Shown: positions 55,978-64,000, counted from the first letter of the stretch. The stretch: DNA of 64,000 bases from Neobacillus rhizophilus (GCF_018343535.1 NZ_JAGYPF010000001.1:868001-932000), one strand, 5' to 3'. Notes: generated by a model from the sequence alone, not told the origin. Numbers and translations: made by a program.

Positions 55978-56006
55978 GAAACCGCCGTCACACTGACGGC
56001 GGTTTC
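55978..56006 (+). terminator. Terminator of katG
   Basis: GAAACCGCCGTCA with TGACGGCGGTTTC and a three-base loop, followed by a short T-rich stretch. Confidence 0.95.
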
Positions 56007-56055
56007 TTTAGGATGTTATTACAGAATGTTGATTTCACTGTGTTTGAAAAATAAA

Positions 56056-56236
56056 CGGAAAAATTCCGTTTAAATTGGGAGATACCCATATTTCCTTTAA
56101 AATAAAGGAAGATTTTCCGTTTATATGATCCAAATCTTTAAATTTTGTCTTATTTAGAGAAGTTAATCGGAATTTCTCCGCCTATATCTGCTTCTTAAGC
56201 TTCCTCTATATACATTAGCCGGAAATTCTCCGCCTA
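56056..56236. repeat. Degenerate CGGAA-AATTCCG hairpin repeats (4 copies)
   Basis: Short inverted repeats start at 56056, 56106, 56168 and 56220, each close to CGGAAATTCTCCGCCTAT and spaced 50, 62 and 52 bases. Copies 1 and 2 read TTCCGTTTA, copies 3 and 4 TCTCCGCCTA, so arms have drifted. They fill most of the 55964-56356 gap. Confidence 0.7.
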
Positions 56237-56303
56237 TGATTCTCATACCTTCACGAAAATCAAAAATTAATTACAGAGCCTTTTGTTAAAAAAATACTTA
56301 TTT

Positions 56304-56335
56304 GAGGTACTGCGCTGGAATCGAACCCACCCCAC
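56304..56335 (-). other. tRNA 3'-end-like fragment
   Basis: Minus strand carries GTGGGTTCGATTCCAGCGC followed by AGTACC, resembling a T-arm with GTTCGATTCC and part of an acceptor stem. No 5' half, D-arm or anticodon arm is present upstream and the T-stem pairs poorly, so it is a remnant or coincidence, not a working tRNA. Confidence 0.35.
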
Positions 56336-56356
56336 ATAAAATTCCTATACATCACT

Positions 56357-57151
56357 TTATCTATTTAATTGTTTCACTTTAATAGGCTTCGTTTCCTTAC
56401 TCACTTTAATGATTTCCCCGATAATACTTATGGCAATTTCTTGTGTTGTTTCCGAGCTAATATCCAATCCGATTGGAGAAGAAACTCGCTCCAAAAGTTC
56501 TTCGCTCATCCCTTCACTTTTTAATTTTTGAAGTATGGTGATGGTTTTACGCTTGCTGGCAACCATGCCAACATACGCAATCGGATATTGCAGTGCCGTT
56601 TTTAATACAATATCATCGCCATCTTTAGTCACAATCACGACATAAGACTTTTCATTTGGGTTAGCTTCTCGTAAAGCTTCTCCTATATCTTCATTCACAA
56701 AAATGTTGGTGGCATTGGGAAAGCGTTCCTTTGTTGCATAACCAACCCGATCATCCACTACGCTGTAAGGAATTTCAAGGAAGTCTGCGAGCTTTGACAG
56801 CGCATGCGCCAGATGTCCGGCTCCCGCCAAAATGAGTTCAGGCCTGCTTTGATAAACTTCAATAAACACCCGCAACGTTCCGCCGCAACTCATTTGAATT
56901 CCATCTTTTGCATGTCTGTTCAATTTGTATTCAACAATTTTCGATTGACCTTTTTCGAGAGCCTTTACACTCTCCTCGATAATGTAGTGTTCGGCCAATC
57001 CCCCTCCGACAGTACCTTCAATCGAACCATCACGGTATACAATCATTTTTCCGACGTGCCTGGGTGTTGAGCCTTTTGATTCAATGATCATAGCTAGTGC
57101 AAAGGTTTCGTTTTGACGGTTCAACTTGGCCACTTTTTCCATCAATAGCAT
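56357..57151 (-). CDS. pucA: XdhC/PucA-like molybdenum cofactor maturation protein
   Basis: 264 residues. XdhC N-terminal domain (IIESKGSTPRHVGKMIVYRD, GTVGGGLAEHYIIEE, MSCGGTLRVFIEVY) and a Rossmann C-terminal domain (LILAGAGHLAHALSKLADFL; YVGMVASKRK). XdhC proteins bind molybdopterin cofactor, promote its sulfuration and insert it into xanthine dehydrogenase. GGGGGGAG lies before the ATG. It is separated from the dehydrogenase genes by the 52-bp repeat array at 57279-57850 but is in the same orientation. Confidence 0.9.
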   Translation of the reverse strand: MLLMEKVAKLNRQNETFALAMIIESKGSTPRHVGKMIVYRDGSIEGTVGGGLAEHYIIEESVKALEKGQSKIVEYKLNRHAKDGIQMSCGGTLRVFIEVYQSRPELILAGAGHLAHALSKLADFLEIPYSVVDDRVGYATKERFPNATNIFVNEDIGEALREANPNEKSYVVIVTKDGDDIVLKTALQYPIAYVGMVASKRKTITILQKLKSEGMSEELLERVSSPIGLDISSETTQEIAISIIGEIIKVSKETKPIKVKQLNR

Positions 57152-57278
57152 GAGTAGCTCCCCCCTTTATTGAAAGGCTATTTTCTAAAAGATTATTGTT
57201 TTTTCCTAATTAATGTATAACCGAAAAAGAATTCCTATTTGCTTTTCTAAACGACGAATGGAATGGAAAAATTCTGTG

Positions 57279-57850
57279 TCTTGGGCGCATAGGGCCTTTC
57301 TATGTGGTCGAACTCTTCTTTAAATCACTGGTTCGGGCGCATAGGCCCTTTCTATACGACTGAACTTTTCTTTAAATCACTAGCTCTGGAGCATAGGCCC
57401 TTTCTATGCGACCGAATGCTTCTTTAGATCACTGAATCGGGCACATAGAGCCTTTCTATGCGACCGAATGCTTCTTTAGATCACTGGTTCGGGCGTATAG
57501 AGCCTTTCTATGTGACCGAATGCTTCTCAAGATCACTGGTTCGGGCACATAGAGCCTTTCTATGCGACCGAATGCCTCTTTAGATCACTGGTTCGGGCGC
57601 ATAGAGCCTTTCTATGCGATCGAATGCTTCTTTAAATCACTTGTTCGGGCACATAGATCTTTTCTATTCGACCGAATGCCTCTTTAGATCACTGGTTCGG
57701 GCGCATAGAGCCTTTCTATGTGACCAAATGCTTCTTCAGATCACTGGTTCGGGCGCATAGAGCCTTTCTATGTGACCGAATGCTTCTTTAGATTACTGGT
57801 TCGGGCGCATAGAGCCTTTCTATGCGACCGAATGCCTCTTTAGATCACTG
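57279..57850. repeat. 52-bp tandem hairpin array 2 (11 units)
   Basis: Eleven consecutive 52-base units. Consensus starts GTTCGGGCGCATAGAGCC, continues TTTCTATGCGACCGAATGC and ends TTCTTTAGATCACTG. Within each unit TTCGGGCGCATAGA pairs with TCTATGCGACCGAA around a five-base loop, so the array is a string of hairpins. Arms vary (CACATAGA, CGTATAGA; TATGTGAC). A partial arm follows at 57851-57866. No unique spacers, so not CRISPR. It occupies most of the 57152-57919 gap. Confidence 0.95.
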
Positions 57851-57919
57851 CTTTTATGCGACCGAACCCTTCCAGTCGCATTCGACCTTTAACCGCTTCC
57901 GTATACTCTATTGAAAAAA

Positions 57920-58789
57920 TTAATTCGGTTGATATTGCTTCGAACTTAGAAAATAACGTAATAGATTTAAAGCTACTTTTTTTCTATATATAGCAGTGGA
58001 GCGCTGATCGTCTATTGGCCTAATGATCTTATCGAAGGCTGCGACAACCTCAGCGACGTCTGAATCTGCTAATGGTATGGGTTTTCCAAGCAACTTCTTC
58101 TCAATATCAACGGAACGGACCATCGTAGGGCCGACCGCCCCGAATGCAAAGCGGACATCCTCGACTCGAGAATCATTGACCCGGATAAGTCCTGCAAACC
58201 CCACTTTAGCAATGGCATCTGCGTTGCGGTTGCCAACCTTCTCAAACACAACATGTGAACCTTCTTCTAATACGGATGGCAAGATAATTTCCACCAAAAT
58301 TTCATTGTGTTGACGCCCAACCCTGCGTACCCCTTGTATAAAATCGCTAATTGCTACGACCCGATCACCATTAACTGACCGCAGCAAAAGCTTGGCGTTG
58401 TATACATATAATAATGGCAGTGTGTCACCAGCCGGAGAAGCGTTGCAAATATTTCCTCCCAATGTCCCTCTGTTTCGGATCGCCGGTGCTGCAATCGTTT
58501 TGATTGCATTCTTTAAAGGAAGCGGAATTAACGGGTCTTCCAGCAATTCACTATAGGTACAGCAGGCACCGATATGGAGATCCTTTTGATTTTGATATAC
58601 CCGCTTTAGTTCAGATAGATGATCAATAAAAATAACCGGGTTCGGGATTTTCGGAGGGACTCCCCTTCGACTTTTGTGTAGGACCATGACATCGGTGCCT
58701 CCAGCAATAATGGAACAGTTTTCTTTATTCAATTGGCTCAACGTTTGGTCTAAACGATCGAAGCGATATGCGGTTATTTTTTCTGCCAT
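57920..58789 (-). CDS. pucC: Xanthine dehydrogenase FAD-binding subunit
   Basis: 289 residues from ATG 58789, eight bases after AAGGGG; the longer frame to 58858 lies inside the FeS-subunit gene. FAD-binding CoxM/XdhB type: SIIAGGTDVMVLHKSRRG, the PAIRNRGTLGGNICNASPAGD block contacting FAD, and a CO-dehydrogenase flavoprotein C-terminal domain. It overlaps the end of the FeS-subunit gene by 16 bases, indicating translational coupling. It passes electrons from the 2Fe-2S centres to FAD and NAD+. Confidence 0.94.
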   Translation of the reverse strand: MAEKITAYRFDRLDQTLSQLNKENCSIIAGGTDVMVLHKSRRGVPPKIPNPVIFIDHLSELKRVYQNQKDLHIGACCTYSELLEDPLIPLPLKNAIKTIAAPAIRNRGTLGGNICNASPAGDTLPLLYVYNAKLLLRSVNGDRVVAISDFIQGVRRVGRQHNEILVEIILPSVLEEGSHVVFEKVGNRNADAIAKVGFAGLIRVNDSRVEDVRFAFGAVGPTMVRSVDIEKKLLGKPIPLADSDVAEVVAAFDKIIRPIDDQRSTAIYRKKVALNLLRYFLSSKQYQPN

Positions 58790-59250
58790 AAGCCGTCCCC
58801 TTTTTTCGCTGCTAGGTTGATCGCATCCACAATCATATTGTAGCCGGTACACCGGCACAGATTTCCAGAAATCCCTTCCCGAATTTCAGCCTCTGAAGGA
58901 TGAGGGTTTTTGGATAATAAAGCGGCACTGGCCATGACCATCCCTGGAATGCAGTACCCGCATTGCACTCCTCCAGCACTGGAATAGCTCTCATCCAAAA
59001 TTTTAAATTGTTCCGATTCCATGATCCCCTCTATCGTTATAACATCAGTCCCATCAATCGATCCAATCGGAATAAGGCAGCTGTTTTGCAGATGATTATT
59101 GACAAACACGCTGCAGGCTCCACATTCTCCTTCGCCGCAGCCTTCCTTTGTTCCGATTAACGTAAACTCATCTCTTATTAAATCTAGTAATCTTGCTGTG
59201 GGAGGGGCGTCCGTTTCTACCAATCTTCCATTAAGCGTAAATTTTATCAA
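58774..59250 (-). CDS. pucE: Xanthine dehydrogenase 2Fe-2S subunit
   Basis: 158 residues with both [2Fe-2S] sites: plant ferredoxin-type EGCGEGECGACSVFVN ... NSC, and the alpha-helical QCGYCIPGMV ... GNLCRCTGY. Lies 20 bases after the molybdenum-subunit gene. Electron relay between Mo cofactor and FAD in the three-subunit enzyme. Confidence 0.96.
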   Translation of the reverse strand: MIKFTLNGRLVETDAPPTARLLDLIRDEFTLIGTKEGCGEGECGACSVFVNNHLQNSCLIPIGSIDGTDVITIEGIMESEQFKILDESYSSAGGVQCGYCIPGMVMASAALLSKNPHPSEAEIREGISGNLCRCTGYNMIVDAINLAAKKGDGLWQKK

Positions 59251-59270
59251 CCTTGTTCACCTGCCCTCAT

Positions 59271-61409
59271 TCATAGACTTTCGATAATGACTTCCGGTGT
59301 GATGGGAATTTGCTGAAAAGACGTTTGCAGTGCATCTTCAATCGCCGCTTGAACCGCAGGAGCGCCGCCGATTAACGTCAATTCCCCTGCACCCTTTGCC
59401 CCGTATGGACCATCCGCATAAGGATTATCAAAGACCTTGCTTTCGATGGAAACCACGTCCATTGAAGTCGGAGGGCCATAATCCGAAATGCTTTTTTGTT
59501 GGATTCTACCTTCCTTTGACGTCATCTTTTCTAAATAACCGTACGCTAACCCTTGAGCCAAGCCGCCGTCAATTTGGCCCTTCATAATCCGATCATCGAT
59601 GACCTTTCCCACTTCATAATTGGCATAAACTTTTTCCAGCTTTACATTTCCTGTTAACGTATCCACTTCCACTTCAACAATATTAACGCCCCAGGAATAA
59701 GCCGGATAGGCATCTCCCGTGAAGGTTTTCTCATCCCACGGAATCATTTCACGGTGAACATAGTTCTCTACTACTTCCTGTTCCACTCCTGGTTGCCACT
59801 GCGCCTTCAGTTTCTTTGCAGCGCGTTCAAGCAACTTTCCGACAATCATGGTCGTCCGGGATGCTACAGTCGGACCAGAGTCGGGCACCTCTTTCGTATC
59901 GGGATCAGGGTACAAAACTCTATCGAATGGGAGGTCGAGTGCTTGGGCGACAATTTTACTAAGCGTCGTATAAATTCCTTGTCCCATATCAGAATTGGAG
60001 ATTTTTAGTAATACCTTGTCGTCCCTTGATTTAACCAACTTCACCGTTGCTTTAATATGATCTCTTTCGCCGCTGCCAGTAAATCCACAACCGTGGAGGA
60101 ACAGCGAAGTTCCGATACCTTTTTTATAGCGCAGATTTTGTTGATTGAAACGCTGGAACTCCCCTTTTTTACTTTTAAAATCCGACGCATTAAGCAAATC
60201 CTCAATCATGTCTTCCATTAAGATTGGGTCGCGGAATTGTCCTTTGGTAATGGTAGGGTCTCCTTGTTTAACGAGGTATTTTCGTTTATAGTCAAGTGGG
60301 TCTAGTTTTGATAGTTTACTAATATGGCCGATATGACTTTCAATTCCAGCAAAACTTTGTGGAGCACCAAAGCCTCTAAAGGCACCGTTCGGAACCGTAT
60401 TGGTTTTTAAGACATAACCTTTTGCATGAAAATGTGGAATTTTATAAACACCGGCGCTGTTTAATAATGCGCGCTGCAGCACGACTGAACTCAATCCTGC
60501 ATTTGCTCCGCCATCAAGAAAAACGTCCACACACATGCTCAAAATATTTCCTTCTTCATCAATAGCTGTTCGATATTTGATTTTGGCAGGATGCCTTTTC
60601 GTCGTTACCACCATATCTTCAGAGCGGTCGAACACGAGCATAACCGATTTCTTGACGGCATTTGCCGCAACCGCGACGTGACACGCCATCATTGAAGGAA
60701 ATTCTTCTTTGCCGCCAAAACCTCCGCCGGTAGGGCTTTGAACCACTCTGACTTCATCATCACCGCAGGCTAAAGCGCTTATCAACGCATTTTTTATATA
60801 ATAAAGGCATTGCATCGAGCCCTGGACAACAATTTCATCATCCTTATAGATACCAAGCATTCCTTGCGGCTCTAGGTAGACATGCTCCTGATAACCCGTA
60901 GAATATTCTTCTTCAATGATTTTATGGGCTCCCTGCTCAATCGTACTAATGACATCTAAGTTTTCCCCAAATTCATAGCTTGCCATTGTAACACCAGGTG
61001 CTGATTTTTGTTGGATGGCATCATCCAATGTGTAAATAGCCTGAAGTTCGTCAAATTCAATCTTCACTTCATTTAGCAAACGGTACAGGATATCCAGCTC
61101 TTTTCCCACAAGCATAAGAATCGGTTCCCCAATATAATTAACCCACTCATTGGCAAAAATGGGCTGGTCTTCTTGGATGATTTTCACAACATTCGGCCCG
61201 GGGATCTGCTCTGCCCCAACCGCTTCATACCCTTCAGGAAAGTTTGGTAGTTGAATGGATTTGATTTTTCCATAAGCAATGGGCGAACGAACCAAAACTC
61301 CATAAACCATATTTTCCACTTTCACGTCACTAATATAAGCCAACTGGCCCGACACTTTACCACTATGGTCCTTTTTGGGCACTGAGGTGCTTATGTCTTT
61401 TAGATTCAT
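59271..61409 (-). CDS. pucD: Xanthine dehydrogenase molybdopterin-binding subunit
   Basis: 712 residues, aldehyde oxidase/xanthine dehydrogenase large-subunit type. Cofactor and active-site segments: SPTGGGFGGKEEFPSMM, NGAFRGFGAPQSFAGIE, SDMGQGIYTTLSK, and DGPYGAKGAGELTLIG with the catalytic Glu. It oxidises hypoxanthine/xanthine toward urate, or a related purine. Operon order is molybdenum, FeS, FAD subunits. A YgfJ-like partner leaves open a selenium-dependent form of the cofactor (see findings). Confidence 0.94.
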   Translation of the reverse strand: MNLKDISTSVPKKDHSGKVSGQLAYISDVKVENMVYGVLVRSPIAYGKIKSIQLPNFPEGYEAVGAEQIPGPNVVKIIQEDQPIFANEWVNYIGEPILMLVGKELDILYRLLNEVKIEFDELQAIYTLDDAIQQKSAPGVTMASYEFGENLDVISTIEQGAHKIIEEEYSTGYQEHVYLEPQGMLGIYKDDEIVVQGSMQCLYYIKNALISALACGDDEVRVVQSPTGGGFGGKEEFPSMMACHVAVAANAVKKSVMLVFDRSEDMVVTTKRHPAKIKYRTAIDEEGNILSMCVDVFLDGGANAGLSSVVLQRALLNSAGVYKIPHFHAKGYVLKTNTVPNGAFRGFGAPQSFAGIESHIGHISKLSKLDPLDYKRKYLVKQGDPTITKGQFRDPILMEDMIEDLLNASDFKSKKGEFQRFNQQNLRYKKGIGTSLFLHGCGFTGSGERDHIKATVKLVKSRDDKVLLKISNSDMGQGIYTTLSKIVAQALDLPFDRVLYPDPDTKEVPDSGPTVASRTTMIVGKLLERAAKKLKAQWQPGVEQEVVENYVHREMIPWDEKTFTGDAYPAYSWGVNIVEVEVDTLTGNVKLEKVYANYEVGKVIDDRIMKGQIDGGLAQGLAYGYLEKMTSKEGRIQQKSISDYGPPTSMDVVSIESKVFDNPYADGPYGAKGAGELTLIGGAPAVQAAIEDALQTSFQQIPITPEVIIESL

Positions 61410-61506
61410 TCCAGCAACACCCTTCGACTCATTATTTAATAATAGAAACCTCTTCCTACAATTTTTATTAATAGAAGGGATATTTTATGATTCATTTTTA
61501 TCCCCA

Positions 61507-62118
61507 TTACGTTTTAAAAGACATTTTAGTATTATAATACTCCATGGCTTTTTGGTAATCCTCCGGCGTATCTACATCCATTAACACACCCGGATCATCT
61601 ACATTCAGATAATTCTTTTTGTAATTGGCGAGGACCATACGTAAATTGCTTGTTGGATCGGTTTCAATAATTTTCTGTTTCACATCACTTGATAACTTGA
61701 TAGGGTGACCACCTTTATAATTAAGGCTGGGAATAACAACATCCCCATTTTGTTTTGCGATTAACTGAACAGTCTCTTTTTTTACAAGCGGACAATCTCC
61801 TGGAGTTAATAAGAAGGTTTGGGCATTTACCTCATGGCAGCCCTTTTGGATGGAACTAAACATTCCCTGATTAAAGTTTTCATTATAAATAAACTTCATC
61901 TCGAATGAATAGGTATTTTTACAGCTGATTTTTGCGATTTCCTCTTGGATGATTTCCGCTTGAAACCCTGCTACAATGATTACTCTGCTGATTAATCCTT
62001 CAAATTTAGTCATCATATGTTCCAATACAGTCATATGCCCTAGTGGCAAAGTCATTTTATAGGCATTCGCCCGGCTGGAATATCCAGCTGCTAGGATGAT
62101 AGCTTCTATATTGGTCAC
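61507..62118 (-). CDS. pucB: MocA/YgfJ-like molybdenum cofactor nucleotidyltransferase
   Basis: 203 residues, NTP-transferase fold: IILAAGYSSRANAYKMTLPL (nucleotide loop), LTPGDCPLVKKETV (metal-binding Asp) and LMDVDTPEDYQKA. It resembles MocA (MPT cytidylyltransferase) and YgfJ, with YgfJ-like QGMFSSIQKG and NLRMVL segments. GGAGGAGGTGA precedes the start. First gene of the dehydrogenase operon, 97 bases before the molybdenum subunit. Five TTTATTTGCGA repeats lie in its upstream region. Confidence 0.85.
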   Translation of the reverse strand: MTNIEAIILAAGYSSRANAYKMTLPLGHMTVLEHMMTKFEGLISRVIIVAGFQAEIIQEEIAKISCKNTYSFEMKFIYNENFNQGMFSSIQKGCHEVNAQTFLLTPGDCPLVKKETVQLIAKQNGDVVIPSLNYKGGHPIKLSSDVKQKIIETDPTSNLRMVLANYKKNYLNVDDPGVLMDVDTPEDYQKAMEYYNTKMSFKT

Positions 62119-62150
62119 CTCCTCCGAGAAATTTTAGAGTATTTTCAGTT

Positions 62151-62264
62151 TTTATTTGCGATTTTGAGTGATTTATTTGCGAAACTCCCCTTTTTATTTG
62201 CGAACCTAAATCAGGTGAAAGAGTCCCCCAAATTTATTTGCGATTTTTAATAATTTATTTGCGA
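62151..62264. repeat. Five TTTATTTGCGA boxes on a 21-bp grid
   Basis: Exact copies start at 62151, 62172, 62193, 62233 and 62254 (gaps 21, 21, 40, 21). They cover the region upstream of the pucB-like start, so they may be regulator binding sites or a phased AT-rich bend; the spacing of two helical turns puts all copies on nearly the same DNA face. Confidence 0.85.
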
Positions 62265-62273
62265 ATCCTTTAA

Positions 62274-62303
62274 AAGGATCACTTAAAGTGAACAGTGATC
62301 CTT
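62274..62303 (-). terminator. Terminator of the purine permease gene
   Basis: AAGGATCACTGTTCACTTTA hairpin closing with AGTGATCCTT, followed by TTAAAGG; 17 bases past the stop. Confidence 0.8.
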
Positions 62304-62319
62304 CGGATTTATCTAATTA

Positions 62320-63648
62320 TCAAATACTTGATTCTGCCGAATGATCCGATTTAAGATCTTGTAAAATATCATTATTCTTTTGTTCTTCCCGTTTATTTAA
62401 AAATAGGTTAAGCACAATAGCTGTAAAGCTTCCTATTACAATCCCGTTTTGGAAAAGCAAACGCAATCCCTCGGGCATTTTTGCAAATGCATCAGGGACA
62501 ACTGAGGCTCCCAGACCAATTCCTACTGAAACCGCTATAATCAGCAGATTTTCATTTTTATGGAAATCGACGCGGGAAAGCATTTTGGCACCGGAAGAAA
62601 TAACCATTCCGAACATCGCAATCATTGCTCCTCCAAGAACAGGATTTGGGATGATCATTGTAAGCGCTGACACTTTTGGTACCAACCCTAATATCATCAG
62701 AATCACACCTGCGGCAATGACTACATTTCGTGTTTTTATTCTCGTAAGGGCGACCAACCCCACATTTTGGGAAAATGTCGTGTATGGAAAAGCGTTAAAG
62801 ATTCCTCCAATAAAACTAGCCAAACCTTCTGCCCTCAATCCTTTTTTGATATCAGACGATTCCAGTTTCTTCTCGCAGACATCCCCCAATGCCAAAAATA
62901 CACCTGTTGATTCAATCATGCTTACGATGGCGACGAGAATCATCGTTAAGATAGCAGTTATATGGAAAGTGGGAATCCCGAAGTAAAACGGCTGCACCAT
63001 ATGAAACCAGGAAGCCTGGCTAACTGATGATAAATTCACCATTCCCATCCCCATCGCAACCAGAGTACCTAAGATCATGGAAATTAGAACAGAAACAGCT
63101 CTCATGTAGCCTGATAGGTAGCGGTTAATAAAAATAATGAGTGCTAGAGTCAATGCCGCCAGTAATAAATTTCTTAGGTTCCCAAAATCCGGTGCCCCTA
63201 CTCCTCCAGCAACGTTGTTCATCGCCACAGGAATGAGTGATATCCCAATGATCGTTACAACAGATCCTGTTACGACAGGCGGAAAATACCTCATAACCCT
63301 ACTCATAATTTGAGCAAGTATCATGACAACAATCCCGGAGACGATGATGGCACCATAAATAGCGGTTATGCCCTGAAGTTTTCCAATCGCAATCATTGGT
63401 CCAACAGCCGTAAAAGTACACCCTAATATAACTGGAAGCTTAATTCCAAAATACTTTCCTCCTACTACTTGAAGTAATGAGGCAATTCCGCAGGTGAACA
63501 AATCGATGGAAATAAGGAAAGACAATTGCTCCGGTGTCATGCCTACCGCAGGTCCAACAATAAGGGGAACGATAACGGCCCCAGCATACATTGCCAATAC
63601 ATGCTGAAGACCTAAAGTCCCTATTTTCCATGGAGTTAACTTTTCCAT
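62320..63648 (-). CDS. NCS2-family xanthine/uric acid permease
   Basis: 442 residues with about fourteen hydrophobic segments. Nucleobase-ascorbate transporter signature region: SMIESTGVFLALGDVCEKKL with the conserved Glu, and GGIFNAFPYTTFSQNVGLVALT, which carries the QNVG purine-selective motif of PbuX/UacT/PucJ-type carriers. H+-coupled uptake of xanthine or urate. It lies upstream of the dehydrogenase operon, separated by its own terminator. No purine riboswitch is seen in its leader. Confidence 0.94.
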   Translation of the reverse strand: MEKLTPWKIGTLGLQHVLAMYAGAVIVPLIVGPAVGMTPEQLSFLISIDLFTCGIASLLQVVGGKYFGIKLPVILGCTFTAVGPMIAIGKLQGITAIYGAIIVSGIVVMILAQIMSRVMRYFPPVVTGSVVTIIGISLIPVAMNNVAGGVGAPDFGNLRNLLLAALTLALIIFINRYLSGYMRAVSVLISMILGTLVAMGMGMVNLSSVSQASWFHMVQPFYFGIPTFHITAILTMILVAIVSMIESTGVFLALGDVCEKKLESSDIKKGLRAEGLASFIGGIFNAFPYTTFSQNVGLVALTRIKTRNVVIAAGVILMILGLVPKVSALTMIIPNPVLGGAMIAMFGMVISSGAKMLSRVDFHKNENLLIIAVSVGIGLGASVVPDAFAKMPEGLRLLFQNGIVIGSFTAIVLNLFLNKREEQKNNDILQDLKSDHSAESSI

Positions 63649-63867
63649 TATTATGCCTCCCTTGGTAAAGACTTTTTGAGCAGAAACAATTTTCAGGACA
63701 TATGGTCATACTCTTAAAATCTTTCCTATTGCTGTGCCCCCCCTTTCAAAAGATTTCTAATAATTTTTTCTTTAAATTATATTTCTGATAATAATAGTTA
63801 TACCGTTCTACAACATTAAGATTAACAATGAGCATTTAACTAAATAAAGGAACTTAGCAAATATTTA

Positions 63868-64000
63868 TTACTCAACTACACCGTGTCCAATCAAATGAAC
63901 ATCTGCGGAAACCTTAAATTTGGCATTTTTATATTCCGTATTCCACTTTTTAAAATCAAAACTTCGTGTCCTAGACTTTGCAAAGTGGCCAAAGCCGACT
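63868..64000 (-). CDS. C-terminal end of a probable Ger(x)C-family germinant receptor protein (partial)
   Basis: Minus-strand frame ends TAA at 63868-63870 and runs off the window. The visible 43 residues include VGFGHFAKSR, FDFKKWNTEYKNAKFKVSAD and HLIGHGVVE. The pattern FGFG...W...F...V.V.V.I...G is the usual ending of GerAC/Ger(x)C lipoproteins of spore germinant receptors. Too short for certainty. The gap 63649-63867 holds only the permease leader. Confidence 0.45.
   Translation of the reverse strand, partial: VGFGHFAKSRTRSFDFKKWNTEYKNAKFKVSADVHLIGHGVVE

Noticed and set aside
56304..56335. Functional tRNA gene
   Set aside because: Only a T-arm-like part is present; there is no anticodon arm or matching acceptor strand.
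57279..57850. CRISPR array
   Set aside because: The repetition covers the full 52-base unit with only scattered substitutions; there are no unique spacers and no cas genes. The same reasoning applies to 35117-35618.
58790..58858. N-terminal extension of the FAD subunit
   Set aside because: The extra 23 codons lie within the FeS-subunit gene and do not resemble FAD-subunit N-termini; the ATG at 58789 has a proper SD.
63649..63867. Purine riboswitch before the NCS2 permease
   Set aside because: No three-way junction with the conserved loop sequences could be found in the leader.

Overview
The window reads as chromosomal DNA of a low-GC, spore-forming Bacillaceae bacterium (Bacillus, Neobacillus or a near relative). 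The evidence is strong Shine-Dalgarno sequences, frequent GTG and TTG starts, and B. subtilis-type families (YfkN, YhcX, YesM/YesN, PucA-E, an FbpA-like protein, a GerMN lipoprotein and a probable Ger(x)C tail). No rRNA, intact tRNA, IS element, prophage or CRISPR array is visible.

Layout. 0-7.9 kb: a giant LysM/Ig/GH18 wall hydrolase bracketed by copies of a palindromic repeat, two tiny genes (one with a duplicated operator), an AI-2E family permease and a glutaminase. 8-15 kb: a secreted M14 zinc peptidase, two small genes and a YfkN-type nucleotidase. 15-19.2 kb: small unknown genes, a decayed MMPL transporter, an FAH-family enzyme and a GNAT-nitrilase fusion. 19.3-39.5 kb: a pectin-degradation locus on the minus strand. 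It holds an exo-polygalacturonase with Fn3 domains, a CE12 esterase, a cytoplasmic GH28, a PL9 pectate lyase, an ABC importer, a PL22 oligogalacturonate lyase, GH105, a YesM/YesN two-component system, a flippase-like membrane protein and a TIM-barrel isomerase. Its two main promoters share a catabolite-repression (cre) box placed identically between -35 and -10. Polymers are cut outside the cell, oligomers imported and finished inside.

39.8-41.8 kb: a CcdC-like membrane protein, then the most notable feature: two adjacent genes that each carry one in-frame TGA exactly at the expected redox cysteine, each followed by a bacterial SECIS-like hairpin. They are a selenocysteine peroxiredoxin and a PrdB/GrdB-like selenoprotein with a Sec-x-x-Cys motif. 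No Sec machinery lies in the window, so the host must encode it elsewhere. 42-56 kb: a MarR-controlled drug exporter, an FbpA-like protein, a GerMN lipoprotein, a compact hybrid-cluster protein behind a perfect Fnr-type box, EtfBA, a sugar dehydrogenase-like propeller, TerC and KatG behind a PerR-type box. 56.3-63.7 kb: a purine (xanthine/hypoxanthine) catabolic cluster with permease, YgfJ/PucB-like nucleotidyltransferase, three xanthine dehydrogenase subunits and an XdhC/PucA-like maturation protein.

A second theme is intergenic repeats: four GGGACGGTTCT palindromes, two 52-bp tandem arrays in unrelated operons, a degenerate 50-62 bp hairpin set and five TTTATTTGCGA boxes on a 21-bp grid. 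The periods of 52 and 21 bp are close to whole helical turns.
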